A stretch of DNA of 64,000 nucleotides from Zygnema cylindricum (taxonomy: Eukaryota; Streptophyta; Zygnematophyceae; Zygnematales; Zygnemataceae): NCBI GenBank assembly GCA_037447655.1, contig JBBHKE010000986.1, positions 1-64,000 on the forward strand. The letters run 5' to 3'. A program made the translations under genes and the position numbers. Below the pieces are notes generated by a model. That model was not told where the DNA came from and searched no databases. It saw nothing but the letters and a program-made list of their open reading frames with translations. Position 1 is the first letter of the stretch. Each line of letters starts with the position of its first letter. Positions 10,481 to 22,491 of the stretch are shown here, piece by piece.

Positions 10481-12990
10481 TGCTTCGTACTACACGACCA
10501 CATTCGACTGGACTTTACCGGCTACCGCTGACTAAGCATTTGGAACGTTTTGTGTACGGTTGTAACGTTTTGTGTATGGTTCAATGTCTGAAAATATCTG
10601 AACTAGTTTGTAGTTTAGTGTGATAAAAAATAGTGTTCCATTAATCAGGTTTTTAGAAAATGATAATTAGGGTTTTGAGATATAGTGACGTACAGGTAGG
10701 ATGCTTTGTCGTTAGTCAAGATAATAACCATAGTAACGATTACCTAAATTAGTGTAGATCAGTAGATAGACACTGTGAGTATATAAGTTAAGACTTAGCA
10801 AATTGTGTAGCATCCAGTTTTGGGAATATGATTTTCTAAGGGCAGTTTTTGGGAACTTCCAGACATCATATTTTATGGTTTATTGGGTCATTTGGGCTGC
10901 AATTTTGTGAATTGTCAGTTTACTGTATTTTGTATCATTGTGGCGAATTTGAAATATATTGGCTTTCTGAATCATATTTTGTGTTAGTTCTAAGTTGGCA
11001 GTTGAGTAGGTACTCTGTTGTTTTTCATGTCTACTTCCTCTACTACTGCTGGTTCTCCGCCTGCAACGGTGGTTGTAGAACAACAAGAGGGAGAGGAAGA
11101 GGGAAAGGGAGAATGAGAGGGAGAGGGAGAGGGAGGGAGAGAGAGAGAGTGAGAGAGAGACACACAAAAATTAACAATGGATTTAGTACAGGAGTGTCGA
11201 GTGTCTGTCCATAGCATCGATCTTCCCTCCCAACCATCACCATCCTACCCCGCTCCCCACCCTTATTTATCCTTGGGGAATTTAACGCCCCCCATCTCAC
11301 CCCCCCCCTCCCTCCACCCGCCCTCCCCCTCTCCAAAACTATATTTTATGTGGTAGACGAACTTTTTCTCCCTCCTCTTCAGCCCCACCATCCACCAATA
11401 TTTAATGCCATTCCCTCTCCTTCTCTTCCCCCCTCACCCTTGCTTGCCCGTTTTCCCAAAATACACTCAAAAGATTAACTCGAAAAAATATGAGCCAATA
11501 GAAAAGGGTACTCAAAACAAAAAAAAAATAACTCCAATAGTAACGCCAAAAGGAGTATCCAATAAAAAAATGTAAAGGGTCAATTTTTTCATAAAGATTA
11601 TAATAAGATAAAAAGAATGGGAAAAGGATAGAGATTTCAACAAAAGAGCCCACGAGCACAAGAAATGACAAAAAAAAAGGAAAAAAAAAAAAAAAAAAAA
11701 TTAAATAAATCATAACAACCACATGGAAAAAAGGAAAACCAAATGAAAAAAATACTAAAATAAGACTTCTATCTTACCCCCCCCCCCTCTCACCATCGAA
11801 ACTTTTTATATTTTATTCCTTTTGTTGCCTTCAAAATTGCTCACCAATAATGCTGTTATCTCCCTCTTTATCCCTCTCCCTCATTTTCTTTTTCCTATCC
11901 CAGCTCTCACTTTTGCCCTCGACCTTGTTCGTACCACCCATTCTCCCACTCTTATAACTTCCCCTCTTATATCTTCTCATGTCTTTATGTTCCTTTTTAA
12001 GAGCATCTCTCTCCTCCTTATCTACATCCCATCCCTCCATCCTTCCCTCCCCCACCGGGTACCTCCCCCAACTGTATTTCCCTCTCCTCTCACCTTCCTC
12101 TCTCCCCTCCGTTTATTCCTCCCTTTTTTGTATTTATAACTTGCATCCCCCATCCCGTTGTCTCCCTATTTATTCTTCGACCCCATGTGTATGCCCCATC
12201 TCTTTGGGCTTGGTGTATCCGTTTAACCATTTTATCCCTCTGGGAGACAATCCCCAAGCGATTTGTCACTCAATGACGTCATGTCCCCCGATCCCTATTT
12301 AGTTAATGTCCCTTTATTGAAGACGATGGTCGTTAATTGTCGCCGGCTCCCATATGTATTTATGATCCCCCTAAATGTGTGTTTGGCGTCGAATTTTACT
12401 TAAGGTTTTCTCTTTCATGTGTCCCCTTAAACTTGAATGTTCTTTTAAATAAGCAAGATACGAAAATGTACAATAGATACACTGCATATATATTCCTCCA
12501 ACACTCAATACATTGATAAAACGTCCAAGGACAAAACTCTATTTACTTTAATCTAATTTACGCATCCATAATAAGCTACGCCTCTAAAAATATACTAAAT
12601 CCTTGTCTAAAGTATATAAGCATCCGCAAACCAAAAAGAGTAAACATCTACGTGGAACTTTTTTAAGATTTTATATGAGCGACAATACCTACGTTTGTTA
12701 CAATTCGCTTCACGACGTAAGATCGGAATCTGATTGAACCGACAAAACCTACGCAACCCAATTTGACCAATAGACCAAACGAATACCTGTAAACCGATGA
12801 ACGTCCAAGTACTTTTGTCGTCTTCAAATGAACTTTGAAGTCCTATCGGCGTCAGCTTGGCGCTGGCACCCCATTGGCTCCCAACCGCCGCCCAATTTGC
12901 AATTGGAGGTGCTCACTATCATTCCCAAACATGCCATCATTCCCAAACATGCCATCGATTTCTGAGTCACCTCAAATGAACCAAAGCCCC
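10481..12990. other. low-complexity region
   Basis: A GA microsatellite lies at about 11084-11162, poly-A near 11680-11700, and long pyrimidine-rich stretches from 11222 to 12140. Reading frames here encode only Ser/Pro/Leu-rich or Arg-rich low-complexity strings. An 18-bp direct repeat (CATTCCCAAACATGCCAT) occurs twice near 12920-12960. I see no gene. Confidence 0.5.
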
Positions 12991-12999
12991 CTATTTCTT

Positions 13000-14306
13000 T
13001 ATGACCATATAATTTTTTCTAGTGTCATATGCTTCCGTTAATTCTTCAACAACTTGCTCTTTTGTATGTACGAACACAATTACATTTGTGCTTCTCAAAC
13101 AAAATCTTGAACAAAATACTATTGAATTTTAAAAAAATTGTGCACTTATCATGATATTATTTTTGCTAGGTGTAATAGAAGACATATGATCAGTTAATAT
13201 CTGCATACACTCATTCCTCACTACAAGTTTAAATAAAAAACATGTTAATCCACTCAGTGTTATTTGCAACATGAGATGTAGACATGTATTTTACTTTTGT
13301 AGAGGGAAGTGCTACATTAGGCTGTAGACATGAATTCCATGAGTGGTTCCTCCTACAACAAAAATACACACACATCCTGAGGAAGATCACCCTGTATCAT
13401 GATCACCTCCATAATCAGCATCACAATATCCATAACAATAAAAAAGTCTCCCCTTTCATAAACAATTCTAACACAAAGTGTTCTTGCCAAATACCAACTA
13501 ATCCTTTTCATTCCCTCTCAATATACCATACAAATATTGATACAATATCGACTAACAACACTTATAGCAACACTAATATATGTTCTAGTTCCAACACTCA
13601 ATACATCGAGCTTCCAATTGCCTCCCTATAAGGAACATTAACCTTGAGACTTTCAACATAATAAAAAAACTTGTCATGAGGACTAACACGAATTTCAAGC
13701 TGCTTCCAATCTAATAACCCAAATCTCTCAAACACCTTCTTCATATAATGTTATAATATTAACTTAATTTCTCTAATCTTCCTCCTCATAATCAAAATTC
13801 CCACAAAATATTGTGCATCTCTTAAGTCTGATTTTAAAATGGTTCCGAAATTTGCTTCTCAATTATCGAAGTATCTTCAAGTTGCAATAGATAGAAAAAA
13901 AGTCATTCACTTATCGCTTGATACTTATCATGTCTCAACCTTGTCTTTAAATGTACACTATACAATCCACTATAAGCCTTTTCAAGCCACACTTATCAAT
14001 CCTTCAGCAACTTTGGGTTGCCACGTTCTTGATGCATTCTTCAAACTACATTGAGCTTCTACAACATACAAACCTTCATTTTCTCTTTAGGAACTCCCTC
14101 TAGAATTTCCTTGTATACATCCTCGTATTCTCCACTGAAAAAGGTTGTCTCCACATCCATTAGTCAATATGTATCCCTTCCGCCACCGTTATTGCAATAA
14201 TTGTTCGCACACAATCAAACTTGACTATTGGGGCAAAAATCTCTAAACACTCAATTTTTGACTTTTGCTTAATCGGGCCTTGTACTTCAGTATTTATCCC
14301 GTGGCT
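13000..14306 (-). pseudogene. old copia pol, RT to RNase H end
   Basis: Read on the minus strand, this matches the 3' half of a copia Gag-Pol unlike the intact element. In order it shows an RT block (FAPIVKF, QMDVETTFFSGEY-like words near 14120-14270), an RNase H block around 13290-13480 (DADYGGDHDTG, SSSGCV, then FVVGG) and the terminal HTKEQV-like motif near 13060. Stops and frameshifts interrupt every block. Its upstream half continues at 20723 beyond the intact element, which inserted into it. Divergence suggests an old, different copia lineage. Confidence 0.75.
14302..14306 (+). other. target-site duplication TGGCT (left)
   Basis: TGGCT flanks the intact copia element on both sides (also at 20723-20727), which proves its insertion boundaries. 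Confidence 0.95.
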
Positions 14307-15343
14307 TGCAATTCTGTGTCCTCCATTGGACTACAGAATACAGGAAGCCTCTAGATAGTATTTAACTAACCCACTTTAATCCACAACCACTTCTGCCTCA
14401 GAAGGCAAACTGACAATTTGACTACACCCCTGTGTAGCCTGGACTCCCTTGAGTCCGTAGCAAAAAAAAACACTGAAAACGGCCAACCAGGCGATAAGTT
14501 ATGAGGCAGCAAAAATGCCAATTTGTACAAACTCTCAAAGGGAGAGATGACTATCTACCTAAATTTTCTAAGTCCTGATTCTCTCTAATAACTCCTATCT
14601 ACTGAAGTACGGACCAATCAGATTACTGTATCGTACACAAAGGTACTACTGCCGATGTACCTTTTGTACGGCCTATGTACGACAAGGCTATTAAGTGGAC
14701 GCGTGTCCGCTTTTCACTCGTCCGTACATTCCTCGGAATTCCTATGACCGAATGTCATCTCTCCACGTGGCTCCAGGTCATGCCACGTCACAAAACGCCA
14801 AAATGACCACTCCGGGATTTCGGCGATGATGTGCGCCGTTGGATTTTGTGCCAAACGCAATCTTAGCCGTAATAAATGCTTGCGTGACATTTGTTCCGAT
14901 GTCGATATAAAATGCGTAGTATCCGTTTCGAATTAGCGTCGTACGATGTACTTTATATAACTGAATCTATGTACGCCGTAAACAGTTCTAGTTAAATGAA
15001 TTTTAGTCACGCAAACAAAATATATATCTATCACATACCATCGTACTTAGCATTGGTCCTAGTCTATTAGGATAAAGCTGACCGCTACCGGTCAACTTGA
15101 CGAACCGCGGGTACCGGGATCAAACCTCTGGTCCGTCAAGTATATTTTTAGTAACCTACTAAAAATAGCTGTCTGTTGAACTAAGGCAGCCATGGATCAA
15201 CCTCTCTCTCTTACCTTCAGTGACTACAACAAGTATGAGAGTTAGAGAGCGGAGGTGGAGGCAGGCTGCCCGTCTTTTTCTTTCCTTTTAATAAAGACAT
15301 ATTTAAACCTAGAAAATACTCTAGAAATCTATAAATTTCAACA
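14307..15343 (-). repeat. 3' LTR of intact copia
   Basis: On the plus strand it runs TGCAATTC... to ...AATTTCAACA. It is nearly identical to 19687-20722. It carries a copy of the gag ATG at its inner-end equivalent (14322-14326 region). Confidence 0.96.
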
Positions 15344-15360
15344 CTCCCCTTATTTTCTAG
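15344..15360 (-). other. polypurine tract, intact copia
   Basis: On the element strand CTAGAAAATAAGGGGAG abuts the 3' LTR. The TAG stop of Gag-Pol lies inside it. Confidence 0.85.
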
Positions 15361-18300
15361 TCTAATTTTAACTTTTCTTTCAACCCGCATTTTTCCCGAC
15401 AATATTTTAGTTTAGGAGAGGGCACAGGTTTGGTCATCATGTCAGCCACCATTTCTTCATCAGGTCTATAAACAAGATTTAAAATTTTATTTTCAACTTT
15501 TTCTCTTACGAAGCTCAATCTTATGTCCATATGTTTTGCTTTGAAATGGTGTTTTGGATTGGCTGCAATTGCAATTGCAGCTTGGTTATCGCAAAATATT
15601 TCATGCACTCCCTCTTTCATAAATCCCAGTTCTTGTAACAATGATTTCACCCACATTAGTTCTTTTACAGCAGAACAAGACGCCATATACTCAGCCTCCA
15701 TAGAAGACTGAGCAACCACTTTTTGTTGCTTACTGCTCCAGCAGCAAGCACCTTCCCCCACATACAAAACATATCCAGAAGTGCATCGTCTCATAGGTGC
15801 ATCCCCATAACTGGCATCACTCCAAGTAGTGATGTCAGTGTGCTCCCCTCCCAAATGCAACCATAACTCTCTAGTTCCCACCAGATATCTCATGACTCTC
15901 TTGGCTGCCTCCCAATCCCTCTTCCTAGGATCATTAAGACTCCTACTGAGTACACCAACTGCCGCCGCTATGTCCGGCCTGGTACAATTCATAAAATAGA
16001 TTAAGCTTCCTACGACCTGTCTATAAGGGATAGACTTCATGAACTCTCTCTCCTCTGGACTCATCTGATCGTCTAAGATCATCACTCCTCCTTCTACACT
16101 CCCATCACTTATTTTTTTCAAGTCCATGGGAGTGGTACAACTGTTAGCATTTTCCATCTGGAATTTCTCAAGCATATTACCTATTGCTTCTTTCTGAGTA
16201 AGTCTGATAATCTTCTTCCCCCTATCTCTCTCCATTTGGATTCCCAAAATATATTTTGCCTCCCCTAAATCCTTCATATCAAATCTGCCCCTAAGATCTT
16301 TCTTTAGCCTATTGATATTCTCCAAAGACTTACTTAACACAAGCAGATCATCCACATAAATTGCAATAAAAATGACACCATTCTCATCTTCAAACATATA
16401 GATAGAATGGTCAGAGCTGATCCGGATGTATCCCAAATCGGTGAGAAACTCATCTAGTTTCTTATTCCACTGTCGCGGAGCCTGTTTCAGTCCATATAAG
16501 GATTTTATGAGCCTGCACACTTTGCTCTCTTCTCCTTCTTCCACAAACCCCTCGGGTTGCCTCATAAAAATTTCTTCCTCTAACTCACCATTAAGAAAAG
16601 CAGTCTTAATGTCCATCTGGTGAATTTCCATGTCTTCCGCTGCTGCCAGACTAAGGAGAATCCTTACCGATGGGAACCGAACAACTGGAGCAAAGGTCTC
16701 CTCATAGTCAATCCCCTCTTTTTGGGTGAACCCCTTTGCTACCAATCGAGCCTTATACCTCTCAATTGTATTATCTGGGTTCAGTTTTAGTTTAAATACC
16801 CATTTACATCCAATAGGTTTTCTGTCTGGAGGGCAATCCGCTAGTTCCCAAGTATTTGCTTCCATGATAGAAGCCATCTCATCATTTATGGCTCTAATCC
16901 ATCTTTCTTTCTCTGGACTATTCACTGCCTCTAAGTAAGACTGAGGCTCATCTGGGTGAGATAGCTTAGTTACCTTATGAGCAGCTTGTTTTTCCTGTAT
17001 CCTTTTGCTGCTCCTCCTTCCTCCCTCAAACTCCGAACCTGGAATGGATGGAAGTCTTGGATTTCTTCTTATTGTCTCATCGGCTCCCCTGTCCATGGAA
17101 ACCAGTTCTTGTCCCGCTTCTTCTATCTCCTCGAAGTCCATGGGAGTATGCGAGATTTCTGGTGAGTCTCCTGTATCTTTGATCTCCCCTGAACCTGTAA
17201 TCATGGTGTCACCTATGTCCCTTTCGGGGACGACCGAGTTCTCCTCACTTTCGGACTCAAATCTGATTCTTATCTTCTTTGTATATTTGAAGGGGTCAAA
17301 TGACTTTCCTTCATCCATGACAACTAAGTGTTTGACCAGAATGATATCTTTCTTTGCTAAGTCATAGACTCTATATCCCTTAACATCCTCATCATATCCC
17401 ACAAAGTATCCTGGTTTTCCCTTAGCATCTAGTTTCCAGTTTTTCCTATCCGTGTCAAGACTGTAAACTTGGCTACCAAATACTTTAAGGTGTGAGATAT
17501 CTGGTTTCCTTCCAACCCATCTCTCATATGGTGTCACTCCCTTTACAGCTGAGGTAAGGACTCTATTTTTAATGTAGTTGGCACAATTCATTGCCTCTGC
17601 CCAAAATCTCTTTCCTATTTTCTTGTCTGCCAACATACTGCATGCACTATCTCCTAGTGTTCTATTCAACCTCTCAGCTACCCCATTTTGTTCCGGGTTA
17701 TATGGTACGGTTTTCTGGTGTTGCACTCCCTCATCTCTCAGATATTCCTCAAACTGGTTAGAGGTATATTCCCCCCCATTATCACTCCTTATCCTCTTAA
17801 TAGGGGTTTCATGCAATTTCTCACTCCATGCTTTATATTCTTTGAAGCAAGTGGATGCTTCAGACTTATTTTTCAGAAAGTAGACTCTAGAGTATCTAGA
17901 CCAATCATCAGTTATTGTCATCATGAATCTCTTTCCTCCAACCGAAGGTACTTTTGCAGGTCCCCAAATATCTGTGTGGACCAAATCTAACACTTTCTCA
18001 CCTCTATATGTGGCGGCTTTGGGAAAGGGAAGTCTGTGAGCCTTACCTTGAGCACAACCACTACAATCATCCATCATTTCATTATCCCCAAACTCAATGC
18101 CATCTACTACCCCAAGCTTTTTCATTTCCCTTAACCTATCAAAGTGCACATGCCCCAACCGCTTATGCCAAATCATCACCTTAGGAACACCAACATAGTA
18201 AGCATTCTTCTTTTCATTACTCAAGTTAAGCCTAAACATTCCTTGGCTACCCTTATCTGCTGTGAAGTAAACTTCATTCCCATACTTAGCTGTAAAGACT

Positions 18301-19706
18301 CCCTTTCTGGTGAAGGTATCAAACTCTTTGTCATCTAACACAGACGTAGAGACAAGATTTTTACTCAGCTGAGGAATGTAAAGTTCATCTGAGAATGTAA
18401 GTATAGAGGTCTTACCCTCTACTAAGACTTTCAGATCTACTGATCCCACTAGATCTGTAGTAACCACTCTCCCATCCCCATACTCTATCTCTACAGTAGG
18501 AATCTTTCGTAGCTTAGTGAAGAGTTCTTTATCACGACACATATGCATGGATGCACCTGAGTCGATGATCCATCCTTCCTGTGGAGCTTCCCGAATTGCT
18601 CCAAGGGCACACTTCTGCCTCCGAGGGATCTCCTTCTCCTTCAGACTCTCGTCAAGAAGAAGCTCCCCATCATCCTCAGATGACTCATCCTCGGTTTCTC
18701 CTGAAACTTTTGTAACCACAAGTGCCTTTTTCTTCCCTCCGGAAGAACCCCCTCCACGGTTTTCTTGGAGCCTCAGCTCCGACAACTTGACACAATCTGC
18801 AATAAAGTGTCCCGGCTTTTTGCAAAAATGACAAAGACCCTTTGGGGGCCTCTGTCCCCCAGAATTATCTCTTTCCCCTCTATAAGGTTTCTTCGGATCC
18901 TTCCCCCATCGGTCCCCTCCTGCTGCTAGAGCTTGAATGCTCTTTCCTCCTCTCCTAATCTCCATTGTGTTTTCCTGCACAAGTATCATCCTGACTACTG
19001 TGTTCCATTTCCATGAACTATCAGGCATTCCCTGTACTCGGTATACTATGTTTTCGAACTCATCTGGTAATTTCATGATAAGGGTGTTCACTTTCATTTT
19101 CATTGTACCTGTCCACCCAGCACTTTCCATTTCCATATACAAACAAGAAAGATCATTACAGTAATCTAACATCTTTCCTCCTTTGTAAGTGTAACTCAAT
19201 AGTTTTTGCTCAGCCAATTGGAGCTCCTGAATAGTTCCAGCTCTATAAATCTCCACCAAACTTTCCCACAATTCCTTGGCCTTGTAAATGTGAAGATGAG
19301 GAGTGGCCAAACCTTGAGTGAGGTGTCTCAAAATGAAGTTCTTGGCAGCCATGTTTACATCCTCCCACATTTGAGTATCGTTCTCCACGGTCTTCAAGGT
19401 CGCCGTTCCCGATACTGTGGCAATAGGAGTGAGGGGTGTCTCCTTCCCTTTCTCCTTTTCGGACACACTGCTGTCCCCATCATCTGCCTCCTCCGCTGAG
19501 GCAGCTGTTGGTTCAGAAAACCTTACTCCCCCAAATCCTGGTGGAGTTCCCGAAGGTGGACGTTTCACTTGTCCACTGACGATACCCCAGTATCGTTTTT
19601 CACACAACGCTCCCATCATCATGGCTTCCCAATAGATGAACCCAGATCCATTGAAGGTGGGCACCCTAGAGGGTGGGCCCATAATCTGCAATTCTGTGTC
19701 CTCCAT
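15357..19706 (-). CDS. Ty1/copia Gag-Pol polyprotein, 1449 aa
   Basis: This single frame encodes everything needed for retrotransposition. Gag occupies about residues 1-290, with a CX2CX4HX4C zinc knuckle at C292, C295, H300 and C305. The protease has DSGA at 382-385. Integrase has an HHCC finger (H514, H519, C548, C551) and a DDE core at D579, D642 and E678 (D-X35-E spacing). RT has YVDD at 1117-1120, and RNase H has D1297, E1337/E1339 (EAEYMA) and D1373. All catalytic residues are present, so it is probably competent. The order PR-IN-RT-RH defines Ty1/copia. The start at 19706 is chosen because the encoded MEDTELQ lies in the LTR in frame and relatives keep the same start (MEVSEFQ). The PBS is translated as part of the MGPPSRVP segment. 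No slippery or stop signal separates Gag from Pol, so the ratio must be set by processing or splicing. Confidence 0.97.
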   Translation of the reverse strand: MEDTELQIMGPPSRVPTFNGSGFIYWEAMMMGALCEKRYWGIVSGQVKRPPSGTPPGFGGVRFSEPTAASAEEADDGDSSVSEKEKGKETPLTPIATVSGTATLKTVENDTQMWEDVNMAAKNFILRHLTQGLATPHLHIYKAKELWESLVEIYRAGTIQELQLAEQKLLSYTYKGGKMLDYCNDLSCLYMEMESAGWTGTMKMKVNTLIMKLPDEFENIVYRVQGMPDSSWKWNTVVRMILVQENTMEIRRGGKSIQALAAGGDRWGKDPKKPYRGERDNSGGQRPPKGLCHFCKKPGHFIADCVKLSELRLQENRGGGSSGGKKKALVVTKVSGETEDESSEDDGELLLDESLKEKEIPRRQKCALGAIREAPQEGWIIDSGASMHMCRDKELFTKLRKIPTVEIEYGDGRVVTTDLVGSVDLKVLVEGKTSILTFSDELYIPQLSKNLVSTSVLDDKEFDTFTRKGVFTAKYGNEVYFTADKGSQGMFRLNLSNEKKNAYYVGVPKVMIWHKRLGHVHFDRLREMKKLGVVDGIEFGDNEMMDDCSGCAQGKAHRLPFPKAATYRGEKVLDLVHTDIWGPAKVPSVGGKRFMMTITDDWSRYSRVYFLKNKSEASTCFKEYKAWSEKLHETPIKRIRSDNGGEYTSNQFEEYLRDEGVQHQKTVPYNPEQNGVAERLNRTLGDSACSMLADKKIGKRFWAEAMNCANYIKNRVLTSAVKGVTPYERWVGRKPDISHLKVFGSQVYSLDTDRKNWKLDAKGKPGYFVGYDEDVKGYRVYDLAKKDIILVKHLVVMDEGKSFDPFKYTKKIRIRFESESEENSVVPERDIGDTMITGSGEIKDTGDSPEISHTPMDFEEIEEAGQELVSMDRGADETIRRNPRLPSIPGSEFEGGRRSSKRIQEKQAAHKVTKLSHPDEPQSYLEAVNSPEKERWIRAINDEMASIMEANTWELADCPPDRKPIGCKWVFKLKLNPDNTIERYKARLVAKGFTQKEGIDYEETFAPVVRFPSVRILLSLAAAEDMEIHQMDIKTAFLNGELEEEIFMRQPEGFVEEGEESKVCRLIKSLYGLKQAPRQWNKKLDEFLTDLGYIRISSDHSIYMFEDENGVIFIAIYVDDLLVLSKSLENINRLKKDLRGRFDMKDLGEAKYILGIQMERDRGKKIIRLTQKEAIGNMLEKFQMENANSCTTPMDLKKISDGSVEGGVMILDDQMSPEEREFMKSIPYRQVVGSLIYFMNCTRPDIAAAVGVLSRSLNDPRKRDWEAAKRVMRYLVGTRELWLHLGGEHTDITTWSDASYGDAPMRRCTSGYVLYVGEGACCWSSKQQKVVAQSSMEAEYMASCSAVKELMWVKSLLQELGFMKEGVHEIFCDNQAAIAIAANPKHHFKAKHMDIRLSFVREKVENKILNLVYRPDEEMVADMMTKPVPSPKLKYCREKCGLKEKLKLD
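19672..19684 (-). other. primer-binding site, half tRNA-iMet type
   Basis: The plus strand reads GGTGGGCCCATAA, identical to the anticodon arm of plant initiator tRNA-Met through A38. Two bases (TC) separate it from the LTR. There is no match to a tRNA 3' end. It lies inside the Gag reading frame. Confidence 0.8.
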
Positions 19707-20722
19707 TGGACTACAGAATACAGGAAGCCTCTAGATAGTATTTAACTAACCCACTTTAAGCCACAACCACTTCTGCCTCAGAAGGCAAACTGACAATTTG
19801 ACTGCACCCCTGTGTAGCCTGGACTCCCCTGAGTCCGTAGCAAAAAAAACACTGAAAACGGCCAACCAGGCGATAAGTTATGAGGCAGCAAAAATGCCAA
19901 TTTGTACAAACTCTCAAAGGGAGAGATGACTATCTACCTAAATTTTCTAAGTCCTGATTCTCTCTAATAACTCCTATCTACTGAAGTACGGACCAATCAG
20001 ATTACTGTATCGTACACAAAGGTACTACTGCCGATGTACCTTTTGTACGGCCTATGTACGACAAGGCTATTAAGTGGACGCGTGTCCGCTTTTCACTCGT
20101 CCGTACATTCCTCGGAATTCCTATGACCGAATGTCATCTCTCCACGTGGCTCCAGGTCATGCCACGTCACAAAACGCCAAAATGACCACTCCGGGATTTC
20201 GGCGATGATGTGCGCCGTTGGATTTTGTGCCAAACGCAATCTTAGCCGTAATAAATGCTTGCGTGACATTTGTTCCGATGTCGATATAAAATGCGTAGTA
20301 TCCGTTTCGAATTAGCGTCGTACGATGTACTTTATATAACTGAATCTATGTACGCCGTAAACAGTTCTAGTTAAATGAATTTTAGTCACGCAAACAAAAT
20401 ATATATCTATCACATACCATCGTACTTAGCATTGGTCCTAGTCTATTAGGATAAAGCTGACCGCTACCGGTCAACTTGACGAACCGCGGGTACCGCGATC
20501 AAACCTCTGGTCCGTCAAGTATATTTTTAGTAACCTACTAAAAATAGCTGTCTGTTGAACTAAGGCAGCCATGGATCAACCTCTCTCTCTTACCTTCAGT
20601 GACTACAACAAGTATGAGAGTTAGAGAGCGGAGGTGGAGGCAGGCTGCCCGTCTTTTTCTTTCCTTTTTATAAAGACATATTTAAACCTAGAAAATACTC
20701 TAGAAATCTATAAATTTCAACA
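19687..20722 (-). repeat. 5' LTR of intact copia
   Basis: It holds the promoter and the gag initiation codon (19704-19706). On the element strand it ends ...GAATTGCA, where CA forms the first two bases of the Gln codon that crosses into the internal region. U3 contains CACGTGG words near 20143. Confidence 0.96.
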
Positions 20723-22330
20723 TGGCTCTTGTCTTTGTCTCGAATACCAAATTTCAATGAATCGACTTTTTGAATTTTGATAAATTTACTTTTTAAAGTC
20801 ACCCATTCGCCTTTACAAAATTAAACACTTTAATAAATATTGGTTCCCACTTCTCCTCCCATCCATCCGAGTCTCAAGACTCTTGATATAATTGAGGATC
20901 AGTTTGACGATTTTTTGTTATTGGCTTCAATAAGGGGAAGAATTTCACATATTGCTCTCTGACTTTGGAAATACCTCTTTGATAACTGGTTTGTTTTTTT
21001 TATGTTGATTGCCCTAATGAGAAACAATGTTGTGCCTTTCTTTTTTTTTATCTCTTACTCCTCATTACATCCTCTAGAAATTATTTATCCGAATCCTTGC
21101 TCTATCTTGTGTGATCCTCATTTCATAAAGATTTCTCTTGTGGTGACGAATTGTTGGTGCATGCAAGTGATTCAAAAGTGACCTTGTCTCCTTGCTGATT
21201 CTTTCCTCTGTATTGATTGCCGTTGGTAGACGTAGGGGTCGTAACTTTCTCTAAAATATTTTATACAAATTGTAATTTTTTCTTTGTTCCTTCCTCCATC
21301 ATAACTTCTTCGTCCTTTCTAGTGACCTTCTTGATTATACTTCTCTTAATATTTAGCCCGTGTGGACTCATTAGATCCTTTGACCATCCATTATAAATTT
21401 CCGTTGAACTCCACATTTCGTGACTCTCGACCTAACTAGGTTGTAGACCCGAAATTTCATTGAGTTCTCACTAGAACCCACAAAGCATCGTTCCCATGAG
21501 TGTCTCGAAAAAATCCCCTCTCGATTCCTTTCCTCTACATACACCACTGCCCCAAATCCCCAAATCCTCAAGTGTTTGACCGTAGGCACCATTCCACTCC
21601 AAAAATCCTTTTGCCAAAAACAAAGTTATTTTTTCGGTTTGTAACATGATTGGATGCCAAATTATCTTCTCCCCAAAGACAATGTGTGAGTTTAGTAGTG
21701 TGGAGCATGACTCGCAACGTTTATTGCAATTTTCGATTCTTCCACTCCACAATTCCAATAGATTGTAGGAAACAATCGGCCAAAAATTGTTACTTAAAAT
21801 AAATAACCTTACAATCTTTGCGGTGTGAAGTCATTTCCCTCACCTTTGTTCCACTTTCTCTCTCAACCATGACCACAAAATGTTAGAATGTCTCTAAATC
21901 ATCCGATTTGGCCTTCAACAGATATACCTATGTCTTCGTACTTAAATCATCAATTGCCACCGTAATGATTTTTTTTTCAATTGTTTTTTTATGCATGTCC
22001 CCACAAAGATGTACTTGGACCAGGTCTTAAAGGGCATCCGACTTATAATGTATATCCATCACTAGATGAGGCGTCTTGTTACATTTCCCTTTTGTGCATC
22101 CTACACACTTGGTAATTTTTTCTCTTGCCTTAGGTCAAGTCCTCGATCCTCACTGCAATGAATCACCTCCAATATAACTTTGTCGTCATCAGATGGACTT
22201 GACTTCTTACCGGCATATAACCCGCCGCCGCAAAAATCGCAAGCACTAGTGCCTCAACGACGCCCCCTCATTGCTTGGAGGTGCTCATTATCACTCCCTA
22301 ACATCTTATCCATTCATTACGGACCCGTCA
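20723..22330 (-). pseudogene. old copia pol, integrase part
   Basis: This is the upstream half of the copia pseudogene split by the intact element. On the minus strand, decayed but ordered blocks are seen. An integrase zinc-finger remnant (CVGCTKGK) lies near 22100, then VTFIDD-like and VYLLKAKSDD words near 21900-21960. An integrase core remnant is at about 21600-21760, and the C-terminal block (VFVGSSENSMKFRVYNL) at about 21430-21490. Gag and the 5' LTR were not recognised. The stretch GAGGTGCTCATTATCACTCCC near 22275 also occurs, slightly changed, near 12900. Confidence 0.7.
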
Positions 22331-22491
22331 TCAAATTTGTTAGGGAAGGTTGAAAACCCGTCGTCATTTCTTTTAAGCTTCAATTGCTGGCTCCTTTCGA
22401 TTTGAGGCTAAGGAGTGTCTTTTGTTTTTAATTTATAGTAATGTAATCTTTTAGGCGGTATGCTTAATTGTTTATTGTGTTAAGCATTCTT
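22331..22491. other. unassigned DNA left of element E
   Basis: AT-rich. TTCTT at 22487-22491 is a candidate target duplication for element E, against TACTT at 28884-28888. Confidence 0.4.

Larger units (their letters stand above)
14307..20722 (-). mobile_element. intact autonomous Ty1/copia retrotransposon
   Basis: This is a complete 6.4-kb element in minus orientation with two LTRs of 1037 and 1036 bp, a 5-bp target duplication, polypurine tract, primer-binding site and one uninterrupted 1449-codon Gag-Pol frame. I count about six base or single-base-indel differences between the LTRs, so it is a recent insertion. It sits inside an older copia pseudogene. The Gag-Pol frame starts inside the 5' LTR and ends within 13 bp of the 3' LTR, so essentially all internal sequence is coding. 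Confidence 0.98.

Noticed and set aside
10880-11336. Arg/Glu- or Ser/Leu-rich ORFs
   Set aside because: Produced by the GA/CT microsatellite. No conserved domain.
11822-12302. Overlapping plus-strand Ser/Pro/Leu ORFs
   Set aside because: Pyrimidine-rich low-complexity DNA with no family match or splice structure.
15523-19635. Many plus-strand ORFs over the copia element
   Set aside because: Shadow frames of the minus-strand Gag-Pol, which has all catalytic motifs.
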